DNA of 64,000 nucleotides from JAICND01 sp040905905 (GCA_040905905.1 JBBDQN010000032.1:55268-119267); one strand, 5' to 3'; numbered from the stretch's first letter, positions 17,932-28,738 are shown. The notes: generated from the sequence alone by a model not told the origin. Numbers and translations: made by a program.

Positions 17932-17984
17932 CGTTTTGGCGCGTAGTTCTGCTCCCAGGGTGTCGTTTCTACGCGCCAAAACCG
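17932..17984. terminator. Palindromic repeat copy A (bidirectional terminator-like)
   Basis: Perfect 14-base inverted repeat: GTTTTGGCGCGTAG at 17933-17946 pairs with 17969-17982, leaving a 22-base loop. It lies between convergent genes (EamA transporter and deoA). The left arm and loop (through GGTGTCG) match the copies at 23393-23444 and 63722-63773. There is no long T-run, so terminator function is inferred from structure and position. Confidence 0.65.
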
Positions 17985-17996
17985 AAGGGTCGGAGG

Positions 17997-19297
<1,301 letters not shown>

Positions 19298-19301
<4 letters not shown>

Positions 19302-20467
19302 GAGAGCTCGGCGAGGAAAGACTTTCCGCGTGCTGGCATCGGCAGCTTCAGACCCTCGGCGATCGTGGCGGCTATGTCGCAGTATTGATCCCTGATCCCG
19401 AGGTCGACGCCGGCGCCATTCATTCCCGCCACCAGCAGTGGAACGTACTCCCGGGTGTGGTCGGTGGAGCCGTCAGTGGGGTCATTGCCGTGGTCGGCGG
19501 TGATAAAGAGCAGGTCGTCTGCGATGAGCTCTGTAACCAGGGCCGGGATATAGGAATCGATCAGAGCGAGACCCTGGGCGTAGCCCGAGGGGTTCTCGCG
19601 GTGGCCGTAGGTCATGTCGAGGTCGACCAGGTTGGTGAAGATGATCCCCGGCCCGTCCCGGGTCTTCAAGGCCTCGATCGTGTGCCGAAGTCCGTCTTCG
19701 TCGCCTTCGGTGTGGACCGCGCTGGTGAGGCCGCACCCTGCAAAGAGATCTTCGATCTTGCCGATGCCGTGCACCGAGAGCCCGGCCTCTTTGGCGTGAT
19801 CGAGCAAGGTCGGCGAGTGTGGCTCCATGGCGAAGTCGTGCCGCTCGTAGGTCCTTTTGAAGTTGCCGGGTTCTCCTTCGAAGGGGCGGGCGATCACTCT
19901 TCCGATCTGATATCGATTGGCGTGTTTGCGGGCGATGCGGCTGATCCGGTAGAGCTCTTCGAGGGGAATGACACTCTTGTGGGCGGCGATCTGAAACACC
20001 GAGTCGGCCGACGTGTAGAGGATCGGGCGGCCCGTGGCGATGTGCTCGGGGCCAAGCTCGTCGAGAATGACGGTGCCTGATGCCGCGTAGTTGCCAATGA
20101 AGCGATGACCCGACTCCTCCTCGACCGCTTGCACGAGTTCGGGCGGGAAACCGGTGTCGGTGAAGGTTGCCTGGGCGTCAATTGTGACGATCCCGGCGAT
20201 CTCCCAGTGACCGGTGGTGGAGTCTTTGCCTGCCGAGGCTTCGGTCAGCTTCCCATAGGCCATCGATGGCTTTGCAACCGGTGGCACTCCCTTGATGGAA
20301 CCGTGGAGATTTCCGAGACCTGCCTGCTCGAGGTTCGGCAGATCCAACCCGCCTACCACCGCCGCCGCGTGTCCCAGGGTGTCGGACCCCTCATCGCCGT
20401 AGTCGGCGGCATCGGGAGCTTCCCCGGCGCCGCACGAATCCATCACCAGGATGATCCCGCGCTTCAT
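19298..20467 (-). CDS. deoB: Phosphopentomutase
   Basis: 389 residues. Alkaline-phosphatase-superfamily metal sites: MDSCGAGEAPDA at the N-terminus and ITADHGNDPTDGSTDHTREYVP at 330-350. Interconverts (deoxy)ribose-1-phosphate and 5-phosphate, using the product of the adjacent deoA. The ATG at 20467 starts MKRGIILVMDS; the longer frame to 20560 lies in the preceding gene. Overlaps neighbours by 4 bases on both sides. Confidence 0.94.
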
Positions 20468-20712
20468 CGCAGGTGAGTCCCTTCGCTGCGAAGCAGTTCC
20501 GCCTGTTCGCGTGGATTGGGTGACACCAGACGGCCTCCATGACCAACCACTCTCCACCACGGCACTTCCTCATCGGTCTGGGAGAGAATCCGGCCGACAC
20601 CGCGGGCTCGACCGGGATAGCCGGCCAGCTCAGCCACCTCGCCATAGGTGACGATTTCGCCCCGGCGCAGAGAGCGCAGAACCTCCAAAACCGCGGCTTC
20701 GAACTCGGTCAT
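20464..20712 (-). CDS. Alkyltransferase-like protein (MGMT family, inactive)
   Basis: 82 residues covering only the DNA-binding C-terminal part of O6-alkylguanine alkyltransferases. The active-site PCHRV motif is replaced by VPWWRVV, so Trp stands where the acceptor Cys should be: the hallmark of ATL proteins, which bind O6-alkylguanine and hand it to nucleotide excision repair. Helix-turn-helix region YGEVAELAGYPGRARGVGRIL is intact. It sits inside the upp-deoB-deoA operon with 4-base overlaps. The ATG at 20712 gives the normal start MTEFEAAVLEVL. Confidence 0.85.
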   Translation of the reverse strand: MTEFEAAVLEVLRSLRRGEIVTYGEVAELAGYPGRARGVGRILSQTDEEVPWWRVVGHGGRLVSPNPREQAELLRSEGTHLR

Positions 20713-21329
20713 GCCGTTCCGAATAACCGGTCGCCCATGTCGCCCAGACCCGGGCGGATGTAGAAATTCTCGTTGAGGTCGCGGTCGATCGCGGTCGTCA
20801 CGATCCGCACATCCGGGTGGCGTTCTTCCATGAAGGCGATTCCTTCCGGCGCCGAAACCACACAGACTGCAGTGATGTCTGAGGCTCCATGCCGCTTCAC
20901 CTGATCGCATGCCCATGCCAACGATCCTCCGGTGGCGAGCATCGGTTCCAGGATCAGCACCCGGGCATCGGTCATGGTCGGAAACTTCGTGTAGTACTCC
21001 ATAGGTTCGGCCGTTTCTTCGTTGCGCTGGACCCCCGCATAGCCGATGCGGGCGTTGGGAATCAGGTCGGTGGCGGCGTCGATCAATCCGAGACCGGCCC
21101 GGAAGACTGCGACCACAACTATCGGCTTCCCGAGAACTGTGGCGGTAGTGGGCTCAAGCGGCGTTTCGATCTCTTTCTGGGCCCGGGGTAGGTCCGAAGT
21201 GGCCTCGGCGACGAGGAGATAGGCCAGCCGGCGGGCCGTTTCCCTGAACAACGGAGTCGCGGTGGTGCGATCGCGCAGCGTCGTCAGATAGTGCTGGGCC
21301 AGCGGGTGATCGACCTGAGTGACGGGCAT
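20709..21329 (-). CDS. upp: Uracil phosphoribosyltransferase
   Basis: 206 residues, the normal size. PRPP-binding loop LILEPMLATGGSL and the uracil-specific tail NENFYIRPGLGDMGDRLFGT are clear. Makes UMP from uracil and PRPP. First gene of the salvage operon; start MPVTQVDHPLAQ at 21329 is chosen over a longer frame that runs into the divergent oxidoreductase promoter region. Confidence 0.95.
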   Translation of the reverse strand: MPVTQVDHPLAQHYLTTLRDRTTATPLFRETARRLAYLLVAEATSDLPRAQKEIETPLEPTTATVLGKPIVVVAVFRAGLGLIDAATDLIPNARIGYAGVQRNEETAEPMEYYTKFPTMTDARVLILEPMLATGGSLAWACDQVKRHGASDITAVCVVSAPEGIAFMEERHPDVRIVTTAIDRDLNENFYIRPGLGDMGDRLFGTA

Positions 21330-21372
21330 CGGGCGAGCGTAGCGACCCGCGCTCAGCCGGTACCCTGTGGCC

Positions 21373-23385
21373 ATGGCCACCCGCACGATTCTCGGCACCT
21401 GTCACCACGATTGCCCCGACACCTGCGGTTGGGTGGTGACCGTCGAGGACACCAAGGCCGTCAAGTTGCGAGGAAACCCCGACCACCCGTACTCCCGGGG
21501 TGAGCTGTGCCCGAAGGTGAACTCGTTCCTCGATCGGGTGTATCACCCCGATCGCCTCCTTCATCCAATGATCCGCGTCGGTCCCAAAGGTGGGGGAGAG
21601 TTTCGTCACGCATCTTGGGACGAGGCCCTGACGATGACCGCGGATCGGCTGCAAGAAGTCATCGCGACGTACGGTGGCGAGTCGATCCTCCCGTGGTGGG
21701 ATGCTGGCACCCAGGGGCTGATCCAGATGTCCTCTCTCGATCGTCGCTTCTTTGCCCGGCTTGGAGCCTCCCGGCTCACCGGGTCTCTATGCGGGGCAAC
21801 GGCCAGGGCCGGTTTGGCTGCCACCTATGGCTCCGGCAAAAGCGCCGACCCAATGGATGTCAGGTTTTCGAAGTTCATCGTCCTCTGGGGGACCAACACC
21901 CGTCTGACCAATCGTCATCTGTGGCCGTTCATCGAGCAGGCCCGGGCGGCCGGAGCCGAGGTGGTGGTGATCGATCCGATTCGCACCATGACGGCCCTGT
22001 CGGCCGACTGGTTCATCCAACCGCTGCCAGGTACCGACGTCGCCTTCATGCTGGCGGTCATGAACGTGTTGATCCGCGACGATTTGGTAGACCAGGACTA
22101 TGTCGATCGTCACGCGCTCGGGTTTGAAGATCTCGCTACCAGGGTCGGGGAGTGGCCCCCGGAACGCGCAGCCGGCGTTTGTGGAATAGAGGCCGCCGAG
22201 ATCGAACGATTCGCACGCGCTTATGGCACCCGTCGCCCGACCTTCATCCGCACCCTGATCGGAGCCGAACACCGCGAACGTGGCGCTATGTTCTATCGGA
22301 CGCTGGCGTGCCTACCGGTCCTGACAGGCGCCTGGAAGGACAGGGGCGGCGGTCTGTCAAGATCGGTCGGGGTGTGGTCGGAGGATCAGGCCGACGACTC
22401 CGTCTTCGACGTTCCTTCCGGGACCCGCCAGATCAGCATGAACCATTTGGGGCGGGTGTTGACCGACCCGACCGTGGGTATCCGTGCCCTATTTGTCTGG
22501 AATGGCAACCCGGTCGTGTCGGTGCCCAACGCCACCCAAACCAGGAAAGGCCTGGTCCGGGAGGATCTCTTCACAGTGGTCAGCGAACAATTTATGACCG
22601 ATACAGCGATGTTCGCCGATGTCGTGTTGCCAGCCACCACCGAACTCGAACATCTCGACGTCATCCCCTCGTGGGGTCATCTGTACCTGGGATGGAACCA
22701 ACCTGCGATACCCCCGGTGGGCGAGTCGATACCCAACACCGAGTTGTTTCGGCGGCTGGCCGGGGCGATGGGATTCGATGACCCGGAGTTCGCCATGGAC
22801 GACGAGGCTCTCCTCCGCTCGGCCCTGGTCGACGTGGATATCGAGTTGTTGCAAAAGCAGGGATGGGTGCGTCTCGACCTGCCCGAAGACCTGCGGCCCT
22901 ACGCCACGGGTGGGTATGCCACCGCCTCGGGTAGGGCCGAACTGCGCGCCGATGGGCTCGCCGCCATCGGACAGGACCCGTTGCCCTCCTATGAGCCGGC
23001 CCGCGAAGGTCCTGGCGGCGACCCCGACTTGTTTGCCAAATATCCGCTGGTCCTGCTGAGCCCCAAGAATCACACCCGCTTTCTCAACAGTTCGTACTCA
23101 CATCAGCACGGCCATCTCGAGAAGGGCCCGTTCGTGGAGATCGACCCCGCCGACGCCGCCGATCGGGGCATCGACGAAGGCGACCTTGTCTGTATCACCA
23201 ACGATCGATCCACTCTGAAATTGCCAGCGCGGCTGTCGACAAGACTGCGACCGGGAGTGGTGGCGATCCCCTGGGGCTGGTGGAGTGAAGGCGCCAACGT
23301 CAACACACTGACCAACGACACCCTCACCGATTGGGGCGGCGGCGTTGCCTTCTTCGACACGCTGGTCGAGGTGTCGGGCGCCTGA
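21373..23385 (+). CDS. Molybdopterin-dependent oxidoreductase (DMSO reductase family)
   Basis: 670 residues. N-terminal [4Fe-4S] motif with Cys residues in TCHHDCPDTCGW and GELCPK, central molybdopterin-guanine-dinucleotide domain (FIVLWGTNTRLTNRHLWPF, VVVIDPIRT, ALFVWNGNPVVS) and C-terminal cofactor-binding domain (LSPKNHTRFLNSSYSH ... GVVAIPWGWW). A GSLCG segment lies where family members place the Mo ligand. No twin-arginine signal, so cytoplasmic. No partner FeS or membrane subunit is adjacent. Substrate cannot be told from sequence. GTG 21367 is an alternative start two codons upstream. FdhD at 52 kb may mature it. Confidence 0.88.
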   Translation: MATRTILGTCHHDCPDTCGWVVTVEDTKAVKLRGNPDHPYSRGELCPKVNSFLDRVYHPDRLLHPMIRVGPKGGGEFRHASWDEALTMTADRLQEVIATYGGESILPWWDAGTQGLIQMSSLDRRFFARLGASRLTGSLCGATARAGLAATYGSGKSADPMDVRFSKFIVLWGTNTRLTNRHLWPFIEQARAAGAEVVVIDPIRTMTALSADWFIQPLPGTDVAFMLAVMNVLIRDDLVDQDYVDRHALGFEDLATRVGEWPPERAAGVCGIEAAEIERFARAYGTRRPTFIRTLIGAEHRERGAMFYRTLACLPVLTGAWKDRGGGLSRSVGVWSEDQADDSVFDVPSGTRQISMNHLGRVLTDPTVGIRALFVWNGNPVVSVPNATQTRKGLVREDLFTVVSEQFMTDTAMFADVVLPATTELEHLDVIPSWGHLYLGWNQPAIPPVGESIPNTELFRRLAGAMGFDDPEFAMDDEALLRSALVDVDIELLQKQGWVRLDLPEDLRPYATGGYATASGRAELRADGLAAIGQDPLPSYEPAREGPGGDPDLFAKYPLVLLSPKNHTRFLNSSYSHQHGHLEKGPFVEIDPADAADRGIDEGDLVCITNDRSTLKLPARLSTRLRPGVVAIPWGWWSEGANVNTLTNDTLTDWGGGVAFFDTLVEVSGA

Positions 23386-23392
23386 CCTTCCC

Positions 23393-23444
23393 CGTTTTGG
23401 TTCGGAAGATCGACACCAGGGGAGCAGGACTACGCGCCAAAACG
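23393..23444. terminator. Palindromic repeat copy B (bidirectional terminator-like)
   Basis: 52 bases bounded by CGTTTTGG and CCAAAACG. Its reverse complement matches the copy at 63722-63773 at 49 of 52 positions by eye. It lies between the convergent oxidoreductase and ppc genes and is followed by AGGGTTTTG on the plus strand. Likely a transcription stop for both sides or a small non-autonomous element. Confidence 0.65.
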
Positions 23445-23453
23445 AGGGTTTTG

Positions 23454-26165
23454 TTAGCCCGTGTTGCGCATCCCGGCGGCGATTCCGTTGACGGTCAACA
23501 ACAAGGCTCGCTGCAACGCGGGATCCTCCTTTCCGGTTCGCCGGCTTCTCGCCAGCAGGCTCACCTGGAGATAGTTGAGAGGGTCGAGGTAGATGTTGCG
23601 CACCTCCAGGGTCCGAGCCAGCACCGGGTTCTCGGCCAGCACCTCTTCACCCGTGAGGCTTCGGATCTCGGACACGGTCTTGTGATGTTCGGCCTGAATC
23701 AGGTCGAACAGGTGGCGGTGCTCGGGTTTTACGAGCCGCGCGACATAACGCCCGGCGATCGACAGGTCGGTTTTGGCCAAAGTCATCTCGACGTTGGCGA
23801 TGAACGTCTGCATGAATGAGAACCTCTTCGCCATGTCCTTCAGGTCCGGTCCTAGACCTTGACCCCGGACGGCTTCGAGGCCTGATCCCACCCCGAACCA
23901 GCCGGGGATGATCTGACGAGACTGAGTCCAACCGAACACCCAGGGAATGGCACGGAGATCCGCCAGCCCGCCCCCGCCCCCCGGTCGTCGGGAAGGGCGG
24001 GAGCCGATGTTCATCGCCCCGAGTTCTTCCACCGGAGTCGATGAGAGGAAGTAGTCCACGAGGTCTGGGTGGTCGACGAGGTTTCTATAGGCGGAGAAGG
24101 CTGCGTGCGAGAACGCTTCCCAGGCCGCGGTCCATCGATCGAGGACCTCGGTTGGTTGTCTCGAAACCCGATGGAGTAGAGACGCCTCCAGCACCGAAGA
24201 AATCCCTAGTTCCAGGTTGCGGGCCGCCAGCCGGGGGAGACCGTACTTGTCGGAGATGACCTCACCCTGTTCGGTCACCTTGAGCGCTCCATCGATAGTG
24301 CCGTACGGCTGGGCCAGGATGGCGGCATGGGAGGGGCCGCCGCCCCGGCCGATGGTGCCTCCCCGGCCGTGGAAGAGTCGCAGAGTCACACCATGGTCGA
24401 CGGCGGCGTTGCGGAGGAGCCGCTGGGCCTTGTAGATCTCCCATTGGGAAGTGGTGATGCCTCCGTCCTTGTTGGAGTCCGAGTAACCAAGCATCACCTC
24501 CTGGATGTCGCCCCGAAGCTTCACCAGCTTTCGGTAAGGCTCGATGGAGAGAAGGCTGGCGAGAAGATCGCCGGCGCGTCGCAACTCTTCGATCGTCTCG
24601 AAGAGCGGCACAAAACCGATCCGAGCAATGTCCTGTTGGAGATCCACCAGACCCGCCTCGCGAGCCAGCACGGCGGCGGCCAGGACATCGTCGGTACCCT
24701 GGGTCATGCTGATCACAAACGACTCGATCACCGGTCCAAAGCGGTCGAGGGCTGTGCGAATAGATTGGAAAGCCCGCAGGGTGACGGCGGCCTCGCCGTC
24801 GAGGGAAGTGGTGGCAGAGCTCAGCGGACGTCTCCCCACCAACTCCCCGGCCAGGATTTGGGCCCGCGCATCTCTGGTCAGCGATCGGTACTCGACCCCG
24901 ATCCGTTCGTAGAGGTCACCGATCGTTAGCTGGAGTGGATCCGCATGTTGGCGGATGTCCATCGTCGCCAGGTGAAATCCAAAAGTCTTCACCCGCCTGA
25001 CGAGCCGGGCCAGAGTGCCCGAGGCCAGGAGTTCGCCGGCGTTCTTGTTGAGAGACTCCGCCATCAGGCTGAGATCGCCTTCCAGCTCCTCGGCTGACGC
25101 GTAGTCCCAACCGGGCTGGTGACGGGCTCCTCCGAGTATGCGCTCACGCGTGTTGTGCAAGCGCTGGTGGATGTATGCGCACTTGAGCCGGTAGGGCTCG
25201 GTGGCGTTGATCCCTCGAAACCGGTGCCACACCTGGGGCAGGAGTTCGCGGTCCTCCTCTAGCGAACTGGCCAGGTCGGCCGTGATCGGCCGGATCCGCG
25301 AAGAGACTGATAGCTCGTCGGCAGCCTGTTCCACGGCGGTGACGAGATTACGGAGACCATGATCGTGTTGAAGCTCGAGAACCTCAAGGGTGACTTCGGG
25401 GGTGACCGCAGGGTTGCCGTCGCGATCGCCGCCCACCCAGGTCCCGAATCGGATGGCCGGTGCCCCGCTGTGCCCCAGCCGACTCAGGGCGTTCTCCAAC
25501 TCCTCGGCGAGATCGGGGAGCACATGCGTGAAGAGCTGGTCGAGGTAGAAGATGGCCGACTTCGCCTCGTCCAGAGGCTGAGGTCGCTCGGCTCGTAGCT
25601 CGTCCGTCTGCCAGATCTGGTCGATCAGCTCGGCGATCCGCCGATCGATCCGCTGTCGTTCGCGATCGGTGGTCGTAGGCTCGAGTCGCTCTTGCAGAAG
25701 GTCGGCGAGAGTCCGCAGCTTGGTGAGGATCGTCCTGCGGGCGGCTTCGGTGGGATGGGCGGTGAAGACCGGTCGCAGTTCGAGTCGCGACAAAACGCGG
25801 GTAATGGTTTCTTGGTCCACACCGGCGGCCAGTACTCGGTCAACGGTGGCGTTGAGGGTGAGCTCGTCGTCGGTGGCGGAGAGCTCCCCTACCCGATGGG
25901 TCTGCTCGGCCACATTGGCTAGATAGAAATAGGCGGAGAATGCCCGGACCAGCTCGATGGTCGTCTCGAGGTCGAGCTGCTCGAGCATCGAGGCCAGCCG
26001 GTCGTCGGCTTCGGTATCACCAGCCATCCGCACCGCTTTGGTGTGAGCCCTGACTCTTTCAACCAGATCCAACAGATCCGGTCCGTGCTGGCGAGTGAGC
26101 GCATCTCCCAATTGGGCGCCCAGCCGGCGGATGTCGGCGCGGAGAGCTTCATCGACGGCATCCAT
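23454..26165 (-). CDS. ppc: Phosphoenolpyruvate carboxylase
   Basis: 903 residues. Catalytic His in VFTAHPTEAARR (about 133-144), QEVMLGYSDSNKDGG, LFHGRGGTIGRGGGPSH and NIGSRPSRRPGGGGGLADLR are all present, and the C-terminus ends in NTG as required in this enzyme. Carboxylates PEP to oxaloacetate, refilling the TCA cycle. ATG 26165 is preferred over GTG 26168. Divergent from ffh with 61 bases between starts. Confidence 0.96.
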   Translation of the reverse strand: MDAVDEALRADIRRLGAQLGDALTRQHGPDLLDLVERVRAHTKAVRMAGDTEADDRLASMLEQLDLETTIELVRAFSAYFYLANVAEQTHRVGELSATDDELTLNATVDRVLAAGVDQETITRVLSRLELRPVFTAHPTEAARRTILTKLRTLADLLQERLEPTTTDRERQRIDRRIAELIDQIWQTDELRAERPQPLDEAKSAIFYLDQLFTHVLPDLAEELENALSRLGHSGAPAIRFGTWVGGDRDGNPAVTPEVTLEVLELQHDHGLRNLVTAVEQAADELSVSSRIRPITADLASSLEEDRELLPQVWHRFRGINATEPYRLKCAYIHQRLHNTRERILGGARHQPGWDYASAEELEGDLSLMAESLNKNAGELLASGTLARLVRRVKTFGFHLATMDIRQHADPLQLTIGDLYERIGVEYRSLTRDARAQILAGELVGRRPLSSATTSLDGEAAVTLRAFQSIRTALDRFGPVIESFVISMTQGTDDVLAAAVLAREAGLVDLQQDIARIGFVPLFETIEELRRAGDLLASLLSIEPYRKLVKLRGDIQEVMLGYSDSNKDGGITTSQWEIYKAQRLLRNAAVDHGVTLRLFHGRGGTIGRGGGPSHAAILAQPYGTIDGALKVTEQGEVISDKYGLPRLAARNLELGISSVLEASLLHRVSRQPTEVLDRWTAAWEAFSHAAFSAYRNLVDHPDLVDYFLSSTPVEELGAMNIGSRPSRRPGGGGGLADLRAIPWVFGWTQSRQIIPGWFGVGSGLEAVRGQGLGPDLKDMAKRFSFMQTFIANVEMTLAKTDLSIAGRYVARLVKPEHRHLFDLIQAEHHKTVSEIRSLTGEEVLAENPVLARTLEVRNIYLDPLNYLQVSLLARSRRTGKEDPALQRALLLTVNGIAAGMRNTG

Positions 26166-26226
26166 CACACCAGGCTACAACTGGCATCTCCCCAAACCTC
26201 CTAGGGTCGAGTCAACTCAGTTGTCC

Positions 26227-27594
26227 ATGTTCGACACCATCTCGCACCGTTTCGAAGACGTCTTCACCCGGCTCCGGAGCAAGGGCCGGTTGTCCGCGGC
26301 CGATGTCGAAACGTCCTTGCGTGAAGTCCGCCAGGCGCTGCTCGAGGCCGACGTCAATGTTGGGGTGGTCCGGGAGTTCCTGGATCGGGTCAGAGAACGA
26401 TCCATTGGCGACGAAGTCCATCGGAGCCTTACTCCCGGTCAACAGGTCATCAAGATCGTCCACGAAGAGCTGGTCAAGACGTTGGGTGATGTCAACGTCC
26501 CCATCCGGCAGGCGGGGGCGCCAACCGTGATCCTGCTCGCTGGTTTGCAGGGGTCGGGCAAAACCACCACGGCGGCCAAGCTCGCCCTCCATCTACTCGA
26601 GGGGGGTCGTCGGCCCCTGCTGGTTGCTGCCGATCTGCAACGCCCGGCGGCGGTGGAACAGCTCCAAACCCTGGGCGACCGCATCGGGGTCCCGGTCTTC
26701 ACTGAGCGAACCTCGCGGCCACCCCGCCTGGTGCGGGCGGCCCTCAAGGAAGCTCCGCGGTTGAACCGGGATGTCGTGATCATCGACACCGCTGGCCGGC
26801 TCCAGATCGACCAGGAGTTGATGGACGAGCTGAGTGAGATCTCTCGGGAAGCATCGCCGCACGAGACCCTGCTGGTGGTTGACGCCATGACCGGACAGGT
26901 TGCGGTCAACGTGGCCCAGGGCTTCAAAGACCGGCTCAACCTCACTGGCCTGATCCTCACCAAACTCGACGGCGACGCCAGGGGAGGGGCGGCCATCTCC
27001 GCCCGGGCGGTAACCGGCGTCCCCATCAAAATGGTGGGTGTCGGCGAGTCGCTCCAGGGGCTCGAGCCTTTCCATCCCGAACGAATGGCATCGCGCATTC
27101 TCGGCATGGGTGATGTCCTCACTTTGATCGAGAAGGCAGAAGAGACCTTTGACCAGGCCAGCGCCGAGAAGGCCGCCGCCAAGATGCAGAAGGGTCAATT
27201 CACCTTGGAGGACTTCCTCGAGCAGTTCCAGTCGATCAAGCGGATGGGGCCACTGAGAGACGTTATTGCTATGCTTCCAGGCGCCGGTTCGCTGCTCCGT
27301 CAGGTCAACGTCGAAGATCGAGACCTGGGGAGGGTGGAGGCGATCATCTACTCGATGACGTCCGAGGAGCGCCGGAGCCCCAAAGTGATCGGCAATAGCC
27401 GCAAACGCAGGATCGCGGCCGGGTCGGGCACCAGCCCGCAGGAGGTCAACCAGCTACTGCGCCAATTCGCCGATGCACAAAAGATGATGAAGTTGTTGTC
27501 CGCAGGTCGGGGATTGCCCGGTCTCAAGGGTTTGAACCCGGGGCGGTCCCCGGGCCGTCCTGCGGCCAGAAAGAAGAAGAAGTCACAAAGATGA
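26227..27594 (+). CDS. ffh: Signal recognition particle protein Ffh
   Basis: 455 residues. N domain, then GTPase G domain with LLAGLQGSGKTTTAAK, DTAGRLQID and TKLDGDARGG, then a methionine-containing M domain (about 295-430) that binds 4.5S RNA and signal sequences, and a basic RKKKKSQR tail. Start MFDTISHRFEDVF at 26227; a TTG two codons earlier and longer frames overlapping ppc are rejected. Works with FtsY in co-translational membrane targeting. Confidence 0.96.
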   Translation: MFDTISHRFEDVFTRLRSKGRLSAADVETSLREVRQALLEADVNVGVVREFLDRVRERSIGDEVHRSLTPGQQVIKIVHEELVKTLGDVNVPIRQAGAPTVILLAGLQGSGKTTTAAKLALHLLEGGRRPLLVAADLQRPAAVEQLQTLGDRIGVPVFTERTSRPPRLVRAALKEAPRLNRDVVIIDTAGRLQIDQELMDELSEISREASPHETLLVVDAMTGQVAVNVAQGFKDRLNLTGLILTKLDGDARGGAAISARAVTGVPIKMVGVGESLQGLEPFHPERMASRILGMGDVLTLIEKAEETFDQASAEKAAAKMQKGQFTLEDFLEQFQSIKRMGPLRDVIAMLPGAGSLLRQVNVEDRDLGRVEAIIYSMTSEERRSPKVIGNSRKRRIAAGSGTSPQEVNQLLRQFADAQKMMKLLSAGRGLPGLKGLNPGRSPGRPAARKKKKSQR

Positions 27595-27596
27595 AA

Positions 27597-27632
27597 CCAA
27601 TGACCACAAATTGGCCAATGACCACACATAGG
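27597..27632. repeat. Two-copy 18-base direct repeat between ffh and rpsP
   Basis: CCAATGACCACA occurs at 27597-27608 and again at 27615-27626, an exact 18-base period, followed by AATTGG and CATAGG. The first unit is also an imperfect palindrome (CCAAT...ATTGG). It fills most of the 50-base gap in front of rpsP. It could be a slippage duplication or a regulator site. Confidence 0.6.
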
Positions 27633-27644
27633 GTGGTGAACTGA

Positions 27645-27962
27645 ATGGCGGTCAAGATTCGCCTGATCCGGATGGGCAAGACCAAACAGCCCACCTACCG
27701 GGTGGTGGTCATGGACGGCCGCTCGCCCCGCGACGGCCGCTACCTCGACCGGGTTGGTCGTTATGACCCACGCCAGGAGCCCTCGTTGATCGAAATCGAC
27801 AACGACAAAGCGGTCGAATGGATTCGCCGCGGTGCTCAGCCGACCGACACCGTCCGCAAACTTCTGGAAATCTCCGGGGCGATGGCCAAGCTCAAGGTAG
27901 CCACCGGCCAGATACACACAGTCAAAGCCAAACCGGCCGCAGCCGCCGATGGCGAGGAGTGA
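27645..27962 (+). CDS. rpsP: 30S ribosomal protein S16
   Basis: 105 residues starting MAVKIRLIRMGKTKQPTYRVVVMD, the conserved S16 N-terminus, with RDGRYLDRVGRYDP. The C-terminal ~20 residues are an Ala/Lys-rich extension common in actinobacteria. GGTGG upstream (27632-27636) is a modest ribosome-binding site. Starts the rpsP-khpA-rimM series; khpA begins 2 bases after its stop. Confidence 0.96.
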   Translation: MAVKIRLIRMGKTKQPTYRVVVMDGRSPRDGRYLDRVGRYDPRQEPSLIEIDNDKAVEWIRRGAQPTDTVRKLLEISGAMAKLKVATGQIHTVKAKPAAAADGEE

Positions 27963-27963
27963 C

Positions 27964-28215
27964 ATGGCTAAAGGCGACATTCTCAAGAGGGTTCTCGATT
28001 ACATCGTCGGCCAGATCGTCGACGACCCCACCAAGGTTTCGGTGACCATCATCGAGCAAGGACCCGACGAGGTCCTGGCCGAGGTGCGGACCGGACCCGG
28101 TGATCTAGGCAGGGTTATCGGTCGGCGGGGCCGAACCGCCCGCGCGATTCGCACGGTGGCACAAGCCGCCGCCGACGAAGAGGGGATCACCGCCGGAGTT
28201 GAGTTCGTCGACTGA
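27964..28215 (+). CDS. khpA: KH-domain RNA-binding protein KhpA
   Basis: 83 residues made of one KH domain with the RNA-binding loop GRVIGRRGRTARAIRT. The family partners with KhpB in other bacteria and influences small RNAs and cell division. The position between rpsP and rimM is conserved in Gram-positives. ATG 27964 is chosen over an in-frame upstream start inside rpsP. Overlaps rimM by 17 bases if the TTG start of rimM is right. Confidence 0.93.
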   Translation: MAKGDILKRVLDYIVGQIVDDPTKVSVTIIEQGPDEVLAEVRTGPGDLGRVIGRRGRTARAIRTVAQAAADEEGITAGVEFVD

Positions 28216-28738
28216 TTCACCCCAGGCGGCCGACGACCTGGTGCTGGTGGGTCGGCTGGGACGTGCCCATGGCCTCCGGGGCTTTCTCGTCCTCATTTCG
28301 GATTCGGACAACGATGCCCGCTTTGAAAGAGGCTCGGAGCTTGTCCTTGGTTCCGGAAACGCGTTGACCATCCGCGACGTTCTGACCATCCCCAACGGTC
28401 GCGCCCTCGCCTTCGTCGGGTATGACGACCGCACCATTGCCGAGGTATTGAGGGGTGAGGAACTGTATGTGGTGGCCGCGACCCGCCGACCCCTCGCTCC
28501 CGACGAATTCTGGCCGGACGAGTTGATCGGTCTGGATGTCCGCAACACCGCCGGGTCGACAGTGGGCCGGGTTGAGGCAATCGACGACACCTCGGCACAA
28601 ACGCGCCTGATCGTCGCCACCCTCTCAGGTCAATTCATGGTGCCGCTGGTGACGGCCCTGGTGCCGGAGGTATCGATGGCTGGCGGCTACCTGGTGGTGG
28701 CCGATCTCCCCGGGCTGTTCGACGACCAGACCGGTTAG
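28199..28738 (+). CDS. rimM: 16S rRNA processing protein RimM
   Basis: 179 residues. N-terminal segment LVLVGRLGRAHGLRGFLVL is the RimM beta-barrel signature; the second PRC-barrel domain begins near residue 98 (EFWPDELIGLDV). Assists 30S maturation. The start is uncertain: TTG 28199 gives a short Ser-rich leader; GTGs near 28235 would begin just before the signature. Normally followed directly by trmD, but here 3.5 kb of other genes intervene. Confidence 0.9.
   Translation: MSSSTDSPQAADDLVLVGRLGRAHGLRGFLVLISDSDNDARFERGSELVLGSGNALTIRDVLTIPNGRALAFVGYDDRTIAEVLRGEELYVVAATRRPLAPDEFWPDELIGLDVRNTAGSTVGRVEAIDDTSAQTRLIVATLSGQFMVPLVTALVPEVSMAGGYLVVADLPGLFDDQTG

Noticed and set aside
19385..20080. 231-codon plus-strand frame opposite deoB
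   Set aside because: Antisense shadow of phosphopentomutase, with no family features.
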